Assembly (NCBI GenBank): GCA_016215605.1
Contig: JACRJB010000023.1
Coordinates: forward strand, 1-64,000
Source: Rhodopseudomonas palustris
GTDB lineage: Bacteria > Pseudomonadota > Alphaproteobacteria > Rhizobiales > Xanthobacteraceae
Direction of reading: 5' to 3'
Length of the DNA stretch: 64,000 nt
The position numbers and the translations under genes were made by a program. A model generated the notes under the pieces. The model saw only the letters and a program-made list of their open reading frames with translations, had not been told where the DNA came from and searched no databases. Positions 26,091 to 34,753 of the stretch are shown here, piece by piece (position 1 is the stretch's first letter; each line of letters begins with the position of its first letter).

Positions 26091-26354
26091 GTGGCAAAGA
26101 AAGCTAAAGCCAAGACTGCGAAGACCGCAGCAAAGTCGAAGAAGGCGAAGACCGTAGCGAAAACCGCTACCAAGGCCGCCAAGAAGACCAAGATCACTCG
26201 GCGCGAATATACCAAGGAAGACATCAAGGAGTTGCGCGCGCATTCGAAGGCGCGGACCCCGGTGGCTCAGATCGCCAAGTTGACCAAGCGGACCGTCGGC
26301 TCGCTGCGTCAGAAGGCGCTCAAGCTCGGTATCGGCCTCGGCCACCAGCGCTAA
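26091..26354 (+). CDS. Lysine/alanine-rich histone-like protein with helix-turn-helix tail
   Basis: An 87-residue very basic protein. Residues 1-34 are a repetitive Lys/Ala/Thr tail (MAKKAKAKTAKTAAKSKKAK...) resembling histone H1-type C-terminal domains; residues 38-87 (REYTKEDIKELRAHSKARTPVAQIAKLTKRTVGSLRQKALKLGI) look like a homeodomain-like helix-turn-helix. The two parts suggest a small DNA-binding nucleoid protein. Start is GTG 26091 with AAAGGAG 8 nt upstream. Similar proteins occur in Bradyrhizobiaceae but their role is not known. Confidence 0.82.
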   Translation: MAKKAKAKTAKTAAKSKKAKTVAKTATKAAKKTKITRREYTKEDIKELRAHSKARTPVAQIAKLTKRTVGSLRQKALKLGIGLGHQR

Positions 26355-26423
26355 GTCCGGAAAGACCCGCCTCGCGAAGCGACAACGACTGCCGATCGGC
26401 GGCTTCGGCCGCAAGTTTGGAGA

Positions 26424-28535
26424 TCAGTCGCGCTTCGCGAGCGGCGGTAAGGCCTTCTTCGCCCACACTTTATTGTCGTGAAACGCAGCACCACCGTGCG
26501 GCGCGATCGAATCTGCGCTGGTCAGCACGTTGATCCCGCGGCCGCCTTGATGCGCGCTGTTGGGAAAGACCGACTCGGCGATCAGGACGCCCCGGCGCAA
26601 TCCGCCGTCGAGCCTGGCGGTGAGCATGGTCTCGCCCCGCTGGTTACCGAGCGTCACCGCATCCCCTTCCTCGACTCCGATCATTTCAGCGTCCGCCGGA
26701 TGTATCATCACCGTCGGCGCGCCTTCGCGCGCGCGTGACGACGGTGTCTCGTTGAAGGTGGTATTGAGAAAACTGCGCGCCGGGCTGGTCGCCAATCGGA
26801 ACGGATGCGCGATATCCGGCTGTTCCGTGACCGCCCAGTGGTCGGGAAGGCTCGGCATCGCCTGCCATGGGCCCAGTTTCATCTGTCGCGGCACCTTGAC
26901 GTTGCTCCAATCCGCGCGGAAATGGAATTTGCCGTCGGCATGCGCGAAGCCGTCGAGGAAGTGAGCCGTCCGGAAATCCGGCTGCAAGTCGCGCCAGAGA
27001 TCGGCTTCGAGCTCCTCGATCGTGCCCCGCCCGCTTTTTTTCAGCGTCGCGTCGATCACTTCGCGCGGCGTCATGTCGAAGGCCGGATGGCGGACCTCGA
27101 GCCTCGCCGCCAGCCCCTGCAGCACTTCGTGGTTGGACCGGCATTCGCCGGGCGGCTCCACCAGCCTGGCGCCGACCGAAATATGCTGGTGGCCGCCGCC
27201 GTAATACAGATCATCGTGTTCGAGAAACATGGTCGCTGGCAGTACGATGTCGGCCATCAGCGCAGTCTCGGTCATGAACTGCTCGTGTACGGCAACGAAC
27301 AAATCGTCCCGCGCAAAGCCTGCGCGGACCAGATTCTGCTCCGGCGCAACCGTCATCGGGTTGGTATTCTGGATCAGCATCGCCTTGACGGGCGCGCCGC
27401 CACCGAGCGCCTCGGCATCGCCGGTGAGGATGCGGCCGATCTTCGACTGATCGAGCACACGGGTCGAAGGGTCCAGCGTATCGAGGCCCTCGATCAGCGT
27501 CTTGTCGAAGCCGAAGATGGCACCGTTGTTGAAGAAGGCGCCGCCGCCTTCGTACTGCCAGGCGCCCGTCACCGCCGGAATGCACAGCGCCGCGTGCATC
27601 TGCGCCGCACCATTGCGACTGCGGGTGAAACCGTAACCGAGCCTGAAGAAACTACGCTTGGTCTCGCCGACCGCACGGGCGAACGCTTCGATCTCCGCCA
27701 CCGGCACCCCGCAGATGGCCGACGCCCATTCCGGCGTCCGCGTCTGCAGATGCGCCTCCAGCTCATCGGGGCAGTCGGTGTAGCGGCCGAGATAGTCGCG
27801 GTCGGCGTAGCCGTCTCGAAACAACACGTGCATCACGCCACACGCGAAGGCGCCGTCGGTCCCCGGACGCAGGATGATCCGGATATCGGCCTGCTTCATG
27901 GTTTCGTTGTCGTAGATATCGACCGCGACGATCCGCGCGCCCCGTTCCTTACGGGCGCGTGACGCATGCGTCATCACATTGACCTGGGTCGAGACCGCGT
28001 TGGTGCCCCAGATCACGATCAGATCCGATCTCGCCATCTCCCGGGGGTCGACCCCCGCGACCTTGCCGGTCCCGGCGGCGTAGCCCGACCAGGCCACATT
28101 GGAGCAGATGGTCGAGTAGAACCGCGAGTACTTCTTGGTGTTGGCCAGCCGGTTGATGCCATCCCGCATCACCAGCCCCATGGTGCCGGCGTAGTAATAC
28201 GGCCAGACCGACTCGGCGCCGAACTCGGCTTCGGCCGCATTGAAGCGGGCCGCGATCTCGTCCAAGGCCTCGTCCCAGCCGATGCGGACGAACTGCCCCG
28301 ATCCCTTCGGCCCGGAGCGGCGCATCGGAAATGTCAGGCGATCGGGGTGATGGATGCGCTCGGCGTAGCGCGCGACCTTGGCGCAGACGACACCCGCCGT
28401 GTAGGTCTGGCGTTTGGATCCGCGCACCCGACCGATGGTCGTGCGGTCGATCACCTCGACGTCGAGCGCGCAGGCCGACGGGCAATCATGCGGACAGGTC
28501 GAATGGCGGATATCGATCTTCGCAGTCTGGTTCAT
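26424..28535 (-). CDS. Molybdopterin-dependent oxidoreductase (DMSO reductase family)
   Basis: A 703-residue cytosolic member of the Mo-bis-MGD family. The N-terminal [4Fe-4S] site is CPHDCPSAC...C (Cys14, Cys18, Cys22, Cys51). The Mo-cofactor region follows (YSTICSNVAWSGYAAGTGK, IWGTNAVSTQVN), and the C-terminal dinucleotide-binding domain begins near 590 (ATSPARSFLNTTF). There is no twin-arginine signal. No partner FeS or membrane subunit is adjacent, so it may use a soluble donor. The substrate cannot be assigned; it resembles the formate-dehydrogenase-like or assimilatory-type orphans common in Bradyrhizobium. Confidence 0.88.
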   Translation of the reverse strand: MNQTAKIDIRHSTCPHDCPSACALDVEVIDRTTIGRVRGSKRQTYTAGVVCAKVARYAERIHHPDRLTFPMRRSGPKGSGQFVRIGWDEALDEIAARFNAAEAEFGAESVWPYYYAGTMGLVMRDGINRLANTKKYSRFYSTICSNVAWSGYAAGTGKVAGVDPREMARSDLIVIWGTNAVSTQVNVMTHASRARKERGARIVAVDIYDNETMKQADIRIILRPGTDGAFACGVMHVLFRDGYADRDYLGRYTDCPDELEAHLQTRTPEWASAICGVPVAEIEAFARAVGETKRSFFRLGYGFTRSRNGAAQMHAALCIPAVTGAWQYEGGGAFFNNGAIFGFDKTLIEGLDTLDPSTRVLDQSKIGRILTGDAEALGGGAPVKAMLIQNTNPMTVAPEQNLVRAGFARDDLFVAVHEQFMTETALMADIVLPATMFLEHDDLYYGGGHQHISVGARLVEPPGECRSNHEVLQGLAARLEVRHPAFDMTPREVIDATLKKSGRGTIEELEADLWRDLQPDFRTAHFLDGFAHADGKFHFRADWSNVKVPRQMKLGPWQAMPSLPDHWAVTEQPDIAHPFRLATSPARSFLNTTFNETPSSRAREGAPTVMIHPADAEMIGVEEGDAVTLGNQRGETMLTARLDGGLRRGVLIAESVFPNSAHQGGRGINVLTSADSIAPHGGAAFHDNKVWAKKALPPLAKRD

Positions 28536-28672
28536 TTGCGAACCGTTAGCATGTTAAGTGGCAGCTGAGAATATCCGGCTGCGGTCGCGAGGTGCGCTTC
28601 GAAAAGCGAGGGCCTGTCGCAACTTCCCGGCTGCTCGGCGGTTAGTCCGGTCCATCACAGATCGGACCATCC

Positions 28673-28975
28673 GTGCACCCAGCCAAAGTCTTCGAATTCG
28701 AACGCCTCGTGAAGGAATTCGTCGCCTGGCGCGCGGTCCCGTGCGACGAACGCGCCCCCGCAGCGGCGTGGTGGTGGGGGCCGGCGATGGCACTGCGGAC
28801 CGAAACGAACCCGATGCCGGCCGAGTTTTGCACAACCTTCGATTTGCCGGACGGCGCATCCTACGCCGATGCGGCGCAGAGCTTGATGGCGTTCCTGGCG
28901 CCGCAAACGTCTCAGGCGCCCTCGACCGGGTTCCCGCGTCGGCCGAAACGGCTGCAGGAGGACGCGGCGACCTAG
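28673..28975 (+). CDS. Conserved hypothetical protein
   Basis: A 100-residue soluble protein, not assigned to a characterised family. The N-terminal FEFERLVKEFVAWRAVPCDERAPAAAWWWGPAM block with its tryptophan run is distinctive and I recall similar proteins in Bradyrhizobiaceae. Start is probably GTG 28673, without a clear ribosome-binding site. Overlapping antisense frames are less protein-like. It is convergent with the channel gene 20 nt downstream. Confidence 0.65.
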   Translation: MHPAKVFEFERLVKEFVAWRAVPCDERAPAAAWWWGPAMALRTETNPMPAEFCTTFDLPDGASYADAAQSLMAFLAPQTSQAPSTGFPRRPKRLQEDAAT

Positions 28976-28994
28976 TCGGCCGTGGCGCGTTCGC

Positions 28995-30254
28995 TCAGGC
29001 GGTCTTCTCCAGGGGCGTCGCAGCCGGAGGCGGCGTCACTTCGTCCTGCCCCTCCAGATCGGCAATCTCCAGATTGAGATTGCGACCGGTCCTGCCCTCG
29101 ACGATCTGGTTGATCTTGCGCGCGATCCCCGGCTCGCGGCTGATCAGTGCGCGAAGATCGGCGGCGTCGAGCACGAGCAATCGCGTGCGCGACACCGCTT
29201 TCACCGTCGCCGAGCGTTCGACGCGCTTCAGCACGGCGATCTCGCCGAAGAAGTGCCCGCTGCCGAGCCGGACCAGCCGTCCCTTTTCCTCAGGACCCAG
29301 CTCGATCTCGACGTCGCCCTCGGCGATGAAGTACATCGCCGTCGCCGGATCGCCGCGGCGAAAGACGGTGTCGCCCCGATCGATCTGGCGTGCCTGCAAC
29401 AACTGCATGATGTGGGCGATGTCGCCGGCGGTCAGGTGCGAGAACAACGGCACCCGGGCGACCATGCTCCAGTTGACGATGAAATCGCGCCGGTGAATGA
29501 CCTCCGAGAAGGCGTTGGCGACGATGCCGACCGGCAGCGCGATCATCACCAGGCCGCCGACGATGGTGACCGAGGCGATCATCCGGCCGATGCCCGTCGC
29601 GGGGACCACGTCGCCATAGCCGATCGTGGTCAGGGTGACGATCGCCCACCACATCGCGTCGGGGATGGTGCCGAACTTGTCGGGCTGAACGTTGCCCTCG
29701 ACGATATGCATCGCAGTCGCGGACACCAGCGTCGCACAGCCCAGGATCACCAGGCAGGCCAGCAGCGCTCGCCGCTCGGCCTCCAGAACTTCGAGCAGCG
29801 ACCGCATTCCAGACGAGTACCGCGCGAACTTCAGCACACGCAGCACGCGAAGGATGATCAACACCCGAAGGTCGTCGAAGCCGAGCATTGCGACCCAGAG
29901 CGGCATCACCGCGAGGCAGTCGACGATGCCCTGGGCGCTCGTCATGTAGGCCCACGCGGCCCGGACCGGCCCCATCTCCCGGAACGGGACGTGCTCCGCC
30001 GCGATCCAGATCCGGATGTAATACTCGATCGAGAAGAACACGAGGCAGACGAATTCGAGCGCGCGGAACGTTGCGCCGTAGTCGTCGCGGAAGCGCGGCA
30101 CCGACTCCATCACCGTGATGCCGATGCTCAGAATGATGAAGAAGACGATGACGCGATTGACGACGACGCCGACGCGCGTGTCCTGCGCGTGCGATTCGAG
30201 AACCTCGTAGAAATATTGCCGAGCTCTGAGCAGGCGCGGCCGGGCTTCGGGCAT
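28995..30254 (-). CDS. Potassium channel with C-terminal cyclic nucleotide-binding domain
   Basis: A 419-residue six-helix voltage-gated-like K+ channel. S1-S4 occupy about 30-170, with an arginine-bearing S4-like segment (DLRVLIILRVLRVLKFARY). The pore loop has the selectivity filter TTIGYGD. S6 is followed by a cNMP-binding domain (about 270-390: LQARQIDRGDTVFRRGDPATAMYFIAEGDVEIEL). This matches the MlotiK1-type bacterial cyclic nucleotide-gated channels. ATG 30254 (MPEARP) has GAGG 8 nt upstream and is preferred over 30278. It is 50 nt downstream of aadR on the same strand and may be cotranscribed with it. Confidence 0.9.
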   Translation of the reverse strand: MPEARPRLLRARQYFYEVLESHAQDTRVGVVVNRVIVFFIILSIGITVMESVPRFRDDYGATFRALEFVCLVFFSIEYYIRIWIAAEHVPFREMGPVRAAWAYMTSAQGIVDCLAVMPLWVAMLGFDDLRVLIILRVLRVLKFARYSSGMRSLLEVLEAERRALLACLVILGCATLVSATAMHIVEGNVQPDKFGTIPDAMWWAIVTLTTIGYGDVVPATGIGRMIASVTIVGGLVMIALPVGIVANAFSEVIHRRDFIVNWSMVARVPLFSHLTAGDIAHIMQLLQARQIDRGDTVFRRGDPATAMYFIAEGDVEIELGPEEKGRLVRLGSGHFFGEIAVLKRVERSATVKAVSRTRLLVLDAADLRALISREPGIARKINQIVEGRTGRNLNLEIADLEGQDEVTPPPAATPLEKTA

Positions 30255-30304
30255 CGTTGGGCCTCGAGTAGATCCCAAACAGATGCGCCGGCGGAGGAAC
30301 CGAT

Positions 30305-31024
30305 TCAGGCCGCGGCGAGCGCGTCGAAACGCTTCGGATCCAGCACGCGCACCCCGTCCGGGACGATCACAATCAGCTTTTCTCGCTCGAGCTTGGTAAA
30401 GGTGCGGCTAACGGTTTCGATGGTCAGGCCGAGGAAATCGGCGATGTCCTGCCGCCCCATCGGCAGACTGACCGTCTTGGTGACGCCTTCGAGCCGGGCA
30501 AGACGATCGCGCCAGCCGACGAGGAAGGCCGCGACCTTTTCCTCGGCCGAACGGCGGCCGAGCAGCAGCATCTGATCCTGCGCCAGGCTCAGCTCGCGGG
30601 TGGCGAACTCATTCATGCGCATCAGCATATGCGGCCTGTTTTCGATGAACCGCAGAAACGGACCACGGAAGAACTTGCAGACGGTGACGCCGCCGATGGA
30701 GTCCGCCGAGAACGAGTAGCGGGCGGATGGCGCCATTCCGAGAAAATCGCCCGGCAGCGCGAAACCGATGATCTGGCGTCGGCCGTCGGGTAGCAACTTG
30801 TAGAGTCGCGCGATACCCTCGACCAGACTGTACACCGCGTCGGCGACTTCGTCTTCGGAGAACAACGCTTCCTTGGCGCCATAGCGAACATGCTGCGCCA
30901 GGCGTTCGAACTCCTCGTGCTCGACTTGCTCGAGTTCGCCGCAAATCGCCAGCGGGCGCACCGCACAATGCGTCTCGCAGCGGAAACCGTCGCAAGTCGA
31001 GTTTGGAAAAGCGAGGTGCGGCAT
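30305..31024 (-). CDS. aadR: AadR/FnrN oxygen-responsive Crp-Fnr regulator
   Basis: A 239-residue Fnr-type regulator. The N-terminus has cysteines 11, 16, 20 and 28 and there is an internal Cys116 (GVTVCKFF), enough to bind an oxygen-labile [4Fe-4S] cluster. The cNMP-like beta-roll spans about 40-130 and the helix-turn-helix is QDIADFLGLTIETVSRTFTKLE with the E..SR recognition pattern that reads TTGA-N6-TCAA. It corresponds to AadR of R. palustris (anaerobic regulation, including aromatic acid degradation) and rhizobial FnrN. A perfect-half-site Fnr box at 31126-31139 lies upstream, suggesting autoregulation. Confidence 0.93.
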   Translation of the reverse strand: MPHLAFPNSTCDGFRCETHCAVRPLAICGELEQVEHEEFERLAQHVRYGAKEALFSEDEVADAVYSLVEGIARLYKLLPDGRRQIIGFALPGDFLGMAPSARYSFSADSIGGVTVCKFFRGPFLRFIENRPHMLMRMNEFATRELSLAQDQMLLLGRRSAEEKVAAFLVGWRDRLARLEGVTKTVSLPMGRQDIADFLGLTIETVSRTFTKLEREKLIVIVPDGVRVLDPKRFDALAAA

Positions 31025-31125
31025 CCATCACTCCATGCGGTCGCCAGATCGAATTCTTGCCGCGCACTGCGTCGAATGCGTCATGCGCCAGTCAGGGCAA
31101 TATGTCGGCAAATCGTCAAGGAAGC

Positions 31126-31139
31126 TTGACACAGATCAA
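31126..31139. promoter_or_regulatory. FNR/FixK box between aadR and cytochrome c gene
   Basis: TTGACACAGATCAA, exact TTGA-N6-TCAA. It is 101 nt from the aadR start and 67 nt from the cytochrome start, so it could control both divergent genes. Confidence 0.8.
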
Positions 31140-31206
31140 GGCCGCTCGACGGGGCGCCATCGATGGTTCGTCCGCGACTTTGCGCCTTCTCCAATCCGAG
31201 CGCCCG

Positions 31207-31575
31207 ATGCGAATCATTGCCGCCTGTCTCGCGATCTTGCTTCCCATGATCACGACGGCTTCGGCCGCAACCCCGGCTGAGCGCCACGGGTTTGCCTTCG
31301 CAAAGTCACACTGCGCGCGCTGCCATGCGATCGGCCTGACAGGTACCAGCCGATTGAAAAAAGCCCCGCCATTCCGCACGTTGCACGACCGCTACCCGGT
31401 CGAGACGCTGGCCGAGGCCTTCGCCGAAGGCATCTACACCGGACATTCAAAGATGCCCGCCTTCGAGCTCGAACCGGATCAGATCAACGACCTTTTATCG
31501 TACCTGAAGAGCCTGGAGCGGGCCGGACCTCGGGGGCGTTCGCACCCGCCAGGCTATCCACGGTCCATGGAATAA
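31207..31575 (+). CDS. Small periplasmic class I cytochrome c
   Basis: A 122-residue monohaem cytochrome. A signal peptide (about 1-20) ends ASA-ATPA. The haem motif is CARCH at about 36-40 and the sixth ligand is the methionine of HSKMPAF at about 80. Size and spacing fit a small electron carrier. The upstream open frame carries no signal, so ATG 31207 is chosen. An Fnr box 67 nt upstream implies low-oxygen expression. The 3' end overlaps the convergent mlaD-like gene by 92 nt, and the C-terminal tail (GPRGRSHPPGYPRSME) beyond the haem domain is unusual. Confidence 0.87.
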   Translation: MRIIAACLAILLPMITTASAATPAERHGFAFAKSHCARCHAIGLTGTSRLKKAPPFRTLHDRYPVETLAEAFAEGIYTGHSKMPAFELEPDQINDLLSYLKSLERAGPRGRSHPPGYPRSME

Positions 31576-32653
31576 GCTCCTTGGCGGTCGCATCGAACGC
31601 TGCTTCGAACGCGGCAACAGCGGCACCAGGGTCCGGCTTGTCGAGCTTAGCGGACTGCTGAAACAGTCGGGCGCCGATCAACTTTCCATTCTTGTCGATG
31701 ATCTTGGCGCCGAAGGCGACCTTCGCGCTCGGTCCGCCCTCACCTGCAATCAGAAAATTTCGAATGTCGATCAGCAGCTGGTAATCCGGCTGCACGGCGT
31801 CGTTCGGCCGCAGCGGCGGATGCGCGATGTCGTAGTTCTCGAAGCTCTGGAGCAGCTTCTCCTGGAGCATCTTCGGAATGCTGTCGCTCCATTGTGCGCC
31901 GGCAAAGGCCGGCAGGTCGAGCTCCGGCGCCAGCAGCATCTTCTGCGAATCGAACAGCACCACCGTGGTCGGCTCGGGGATCGTGAGCTGACCCTTGAGC
32001 GACTTGGTCGGCGGCGGAAACCCAGTGGCGGGCTGCAGATCATAGACGACCTTCTTGACCACCGGCTCGTTGGCGCCAGTCATGCGCTCGACACCGCCAA
32101 GAATACCATCGAGCGCTCCAGTCTTGCTCGACAGCCACTCCGAGAAGGTCTTCAGGTTGCCGATGGTTTCCTTGAGCGGCTGCGAATTCTCGCCGAGCAC
32201 CGAATCGACCTTGCGCAGCGCCTCGCGCGCCGCCTGGGTCATGCTCATCCCCGCCCCCGGCTCGGCGATCAGCGTGGTGGCGATCGCGGATCCGGTCAGA
32301 TCCTTGCCGCCTTCCAGCGCGACCACGGGCACGCCCGTGAGCCCCTGGAAGTCGAGCCCAACCTTGGTGTCCGGCCGCACCGGCGTATCGGTCGCCACGG
32401 CGATTGTCGCGTTGACCCGGCGCGGATCGTCGGACGCGAGACCGAGCGCGGTCACCTCGCCGACGCGGATGCCGTTGAACAGCACCGCCGCGCCGATCAG
32501 AAGGCCGGGGACCGGATCGCGAAACTGGATGTGGTAGCTGGTGCGCGCGCCGATGCCGGTGGTGTTGTGCAACCAGAATACGAATCCGAACACTGCGAGG
32601 ATGGCCGCGAGTACGAACGCGCCGACGATGACGAAGGGAGCACGGGTTTCCAT
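31484..32653 (-). CDS. mlaD: MCE-domain lipid transport protein fused to ABC-transport auxiliary domain
   Basis: A 389-residue inner-membrane-anchored protein. One N-terminal helix (about 8-30) is followed by an MCE domain (about 38-120: YHIQFRDPVPGLLIGAAVLFNGIRVGEV), a helical stretch and, from about 225, a domain like the ABC-transport auxiliary lipoprotein family (TTVVLFDSQKMLLAPELDLPAFAGAQWSDSIPKML). In other bacteria these two parts are separate proteins; here they are fused. It would shuttle phospholipids across the periplasm. It follows mlaE and mlaF with a 7-nt gap. Confidence 0.88.
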   Translation of the reverse strand: METRAPFVIVGAFVLAAILAVFGFVFWLHNTTGIGARTSYHIQFRDPVPGLLIGAAVLFNGIRVGEVTALGLASDDPRRVNATIAVATDTPVRPDTKVGLDFQGLTGVPVVALEGGKDLTGSAIATTLIAEPGAGMSMTQAAREALRKVDSVLGENSQPLKETIGNLKTFSEWLSSKTGALDGILGGVERMTGANEPVVKKVVYDLQPATGFPPPTKSLKGQLTIPEPTTVVLFDSQKMLLAPELDLPAFAGAQWSDSIPKMLQEKLLQSFENYDIAHPPLRPNDAVQPDYQLLIDIRNFLIAGEGGPSAKVAFGAKIIDKNGKLIGARLFQQSAKLDKPDPGAAVAAFEAAFDATAKELIPWTVDSLAGANAPEVRPAPGSSGTIKGR

Positions 32654-32660
32654 GGGCGTC

Positions 32661-33437
32661 CTAGTCCTGTTTGGGGCGCAGCATCTCGGAGCGCTTGCCG
32701 TGGAAATAGGCCCGCACCCAGGGATGTTCGGATTGCAGCAGCTCGGTCATAGGACCGATCGCGACGATCTTGCCGTCTGCCAGCGCCGCGACGCGGTCGC
32801 AGACGACGTTCAGGCTGGCGAGATCGTGCGTCACCATGAACACGGTGAGACCGAGCGTGGTTTGCAGCGTCTTGATCAACTGGTCGAAATCGCCGGCGGC
32901 GATCGGATCGAGGCCGGAAGTCGGCTCATCGAGAAACACGATCCCCGGATCGAGCGCCAGCGCACGCGCCAGCGCGACGCGCTTGGTCATGCCGCCGGAC
33001 AGCTGCGCCGGATACTTATCCCAGTCATCGGGGCCGATCCCGACCATCTCAAGTTTGGCAGTCGCGATCTCGTCCTGCAGCTTTTCGGAAATGTCGAACG
33101 TCTCGCGTAGCGGAAACTGCACGTTCTGCCGGGCGGTCAGCGACGAGAACAACGCGCCCTGCTGGAACAGAATGCCCCAGGTGGCGGCGATCGCAGTGCC
33201 ACGGCCGAGCCCCCGTTCGCTGTCGCGCCCCATTATGCTGATCTGTCCGCCCTGCTTCGGGATCAGCCCGATGATCGTGCGCATCAGCACCGACTTGCCG
33301 CCGCCCGAGGCGCCGACCAGCCCGAGAATTTCGCCGCGACGGACGTCGAGCGACAGATGGTCGATCACCGTCTGGCGCCCGAACCCGACCACGAGATCGG
33401 ACACGCGGATCGCGTAAAGATCGGCAAGCGCGTTCAT
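32661..33437 (-). CDS. mlaF: ABC transporter ATPase MlaF
   Basis: A 258-residue ABC ATPase of the Mla phospholipid transport system. Walker A is GASGGGKSVLMR, the signature is LSGGMTKRVALARAL, Walker B is IVFLDEPTSGLDPI and the switch histidine is in MVTHDLASL. ATG 33437 (MNALADLYAI) starts 2 nt after the mlaE stop; the upstream open frame overlaps mlaE and is not coding. It energises MlaE. Confidence 0.93.
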   Translation of the reverse strand: MNALADLYAIRVSDLVVGFGRQTVIDHLSLDVRRGEILGLVGASGGGKSVLMRTIIGLIPKQGGQISIMGRDSERGLGRGTAIAATWGILFQQGALFSSLTARQNVQFPLRETFDISEKLQDEIATAKLEMVGIGPDDWDKYPAQLSGGMTKRVALARALALDPGIVFLDEPTSGLDPIAAGDFDQLIKTLQTTLGLTVFMVTHDLASLNVVCDRVAALADGKIVAIGPMTELLQSEHPWVRAYFHGKRSEMLRPKQD

Positions 33438-33439
33438 CG

Positions 33440-34612
33440 CTACATCCCGATCGAAGCGAAGAACACGGCGAACAGCCCGTCGAGCACGATCACCAGGAAG
33501 ATCGACTTCACCACCGACGTGGTGGTCTGCAAGCCGAGCGATTCGGCGCTGCCCTTGACCCGCAGTCCCTCGCTGCAGGCGACGATGCCGATCACCAGCG
33601 CCATGAACGGCGCCTTCCAGATTCCGACTTCGAAGCTGTTGAGCGACACCGCCTCGTGCAGCCGGGCGATGTACACCGCAGGCTGCATACCGCCGTAGAA
33701 CCACGCGGTCAGCAATCCGCCGTACAACGCCGCCATCGAGCCGATAAAGGTCAGGATCGGCAACGCAAGCACCAGCGCGATGATCCGCGGCAGAATCAGC
33801 ACCTCGACCGGATCGAGCCCCATGGTCGAGAGCGCGTCGATCTCCTCACGCATCTTCATCGAGCCGAGTTCGGCCGTGTAGGCGCTGCCGGAGCGGCCGG
33901 CGACCATGATGGCGACGATCAGGACGCCGATCTCGCGCAGCACCAGGATGCCGACCATGTCGACCACGTAGGATTCCGCACCGAACTTGCGGAAATGAAA
34001 GATGCCCTGCTGCGCGATGATCGCGCCGATCAGGAAGGTGATCAGCACGACGATCGGAATCGCCCGCCAGCCGACGCGATAGACCTGGTAAGTCAGCGAG
34101 GTCAAACGCAGCGACCGCGGCCGCCGCAAGACCCCGAGCAGGGCGACGCCGAGGGCGCCGAGCATATCGAGAAACACCGAGATGTCGTGCGTCGCGCTCC
34201 AGGCCGAGCGACCGACCTGGTCCAGCCGCGCGATGATCGGATTGACTTTGGGACGCGGCGTCGGCCCGCGACGATTGACCTGACGGACCTCTTCGATCAG
34301 ACCGGCATAGCGGTCCGCGACGCCGACGAAGTGCGCGGTGCGGCCGGCCTGCGCCGCGGCACGCGACACCTTCTCCAGCAGCCAGGCGCCGATGGTGTCG
34401 ATCTCGACAACGTCGGTCATATCGATCTTGAGGGATTTGGCGGCCGCGACCTGCGCCGCGACGCCATCGAACAGCCGTTCGAGGACAGCCGAATGTGTCG
34501 CGATCCAGGCACCGCCCGGATGCAGTTCGAGCACATCGCCATCCGTCGCCGCATTCAGCACCGGCGCCGAACTCACTGCCGCTCCCACCCGGTTGTCAAC
34601 GCCACCATTCAT
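33440..34612 (-). CDS. mlaE: STAS-MlaE permease fusion
   Basis: A 390-residue permease. Residues 1-130 form a STAS-like domain (DMTDVVEIDTIGAWLLEKVSRAA) corresponding to MlaB, and residues 135-390 form MlaE with about five helices (YRVGWRAIPIVVLITFLIGAIIAQQG; SGSAYTAELGSMKMREEIDALSTMGLDP is the coupling segment). Fusion of MlaB to MlaE is common in Rhizobiales. It is the first gene of mlaE-mlaF-mlaD. An exact Fnr box lies 70 nt upstream. Confidence 0.92.
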   Translation of the reverse strand: MNGGVDNRVGAAVSSAPVLNAATDGDVLELHPGGAWIATHSAVLERLFDGVAAQVAAAKSLKIDMTDVVEIDTIGAWLLEKVSRAAAQAGRTAHFVGVADRYAGLIEEVRQVNRRGPTPRPKVNPIIARLDQVGRSAWSATHDISVFLDMLGALGVALLGVLRRPRSLRLTSLTYQVYRVGWRAIPIVVLITFLIGAIIAQQGIFHFRKFGAESYVVDMVGILVLREIGVLIVAIMVAGRSGSAYTAELGSMKMREEIDALSTMGLDPVEVLILPRIIALVLALPILTFIGSMAALYGGLLTAWFYGGMQPAVYIARLHEAVSLNSFEVGIWKAPFMALVIGIVACSEGLRVKGSAESLGLQTTTSVVKSIFLVIVLDGLFAVFFASIGM

Positions 34613-34681
34613 TGCTCCGCTGCGATTCGTTCACCGCCGAAGCGGTCGCCTTGAGCCGACAGCTTGCGTCGCGAACTACGA

Positions 34682-34695
34682 TTGATGCAAATCAA
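34682..34695. promoter_or_regulatory. FNR/FixK box between mlaE and an unknown gene
   Basis: TTGATGCAAATCAA, exact and fully symmetrical TTGAT-N4-ATCAA. It is 59 nt from the unknown gene (34754) and 70 nt from mlaE. Which of the two is regulated cannot be decided from the sequence. Confidence 0.82.
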
Positions 34696-34753
34696 TTATC
34701 GCTTCCCGGCGCTGCGTAAGCTTTGTGCCCGACGCGACGACAGGATCGATCCG

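Noticed and set aside
20144-28648. Motif GCCGGTTAGTCCC at 20144 and 25748, with the core CGGTTAGTCC again at 28639
   Set aside because: Dozens of shared 13-mers are expected by chance in 64 kb; only the first copy has a promoter and terminator around it.
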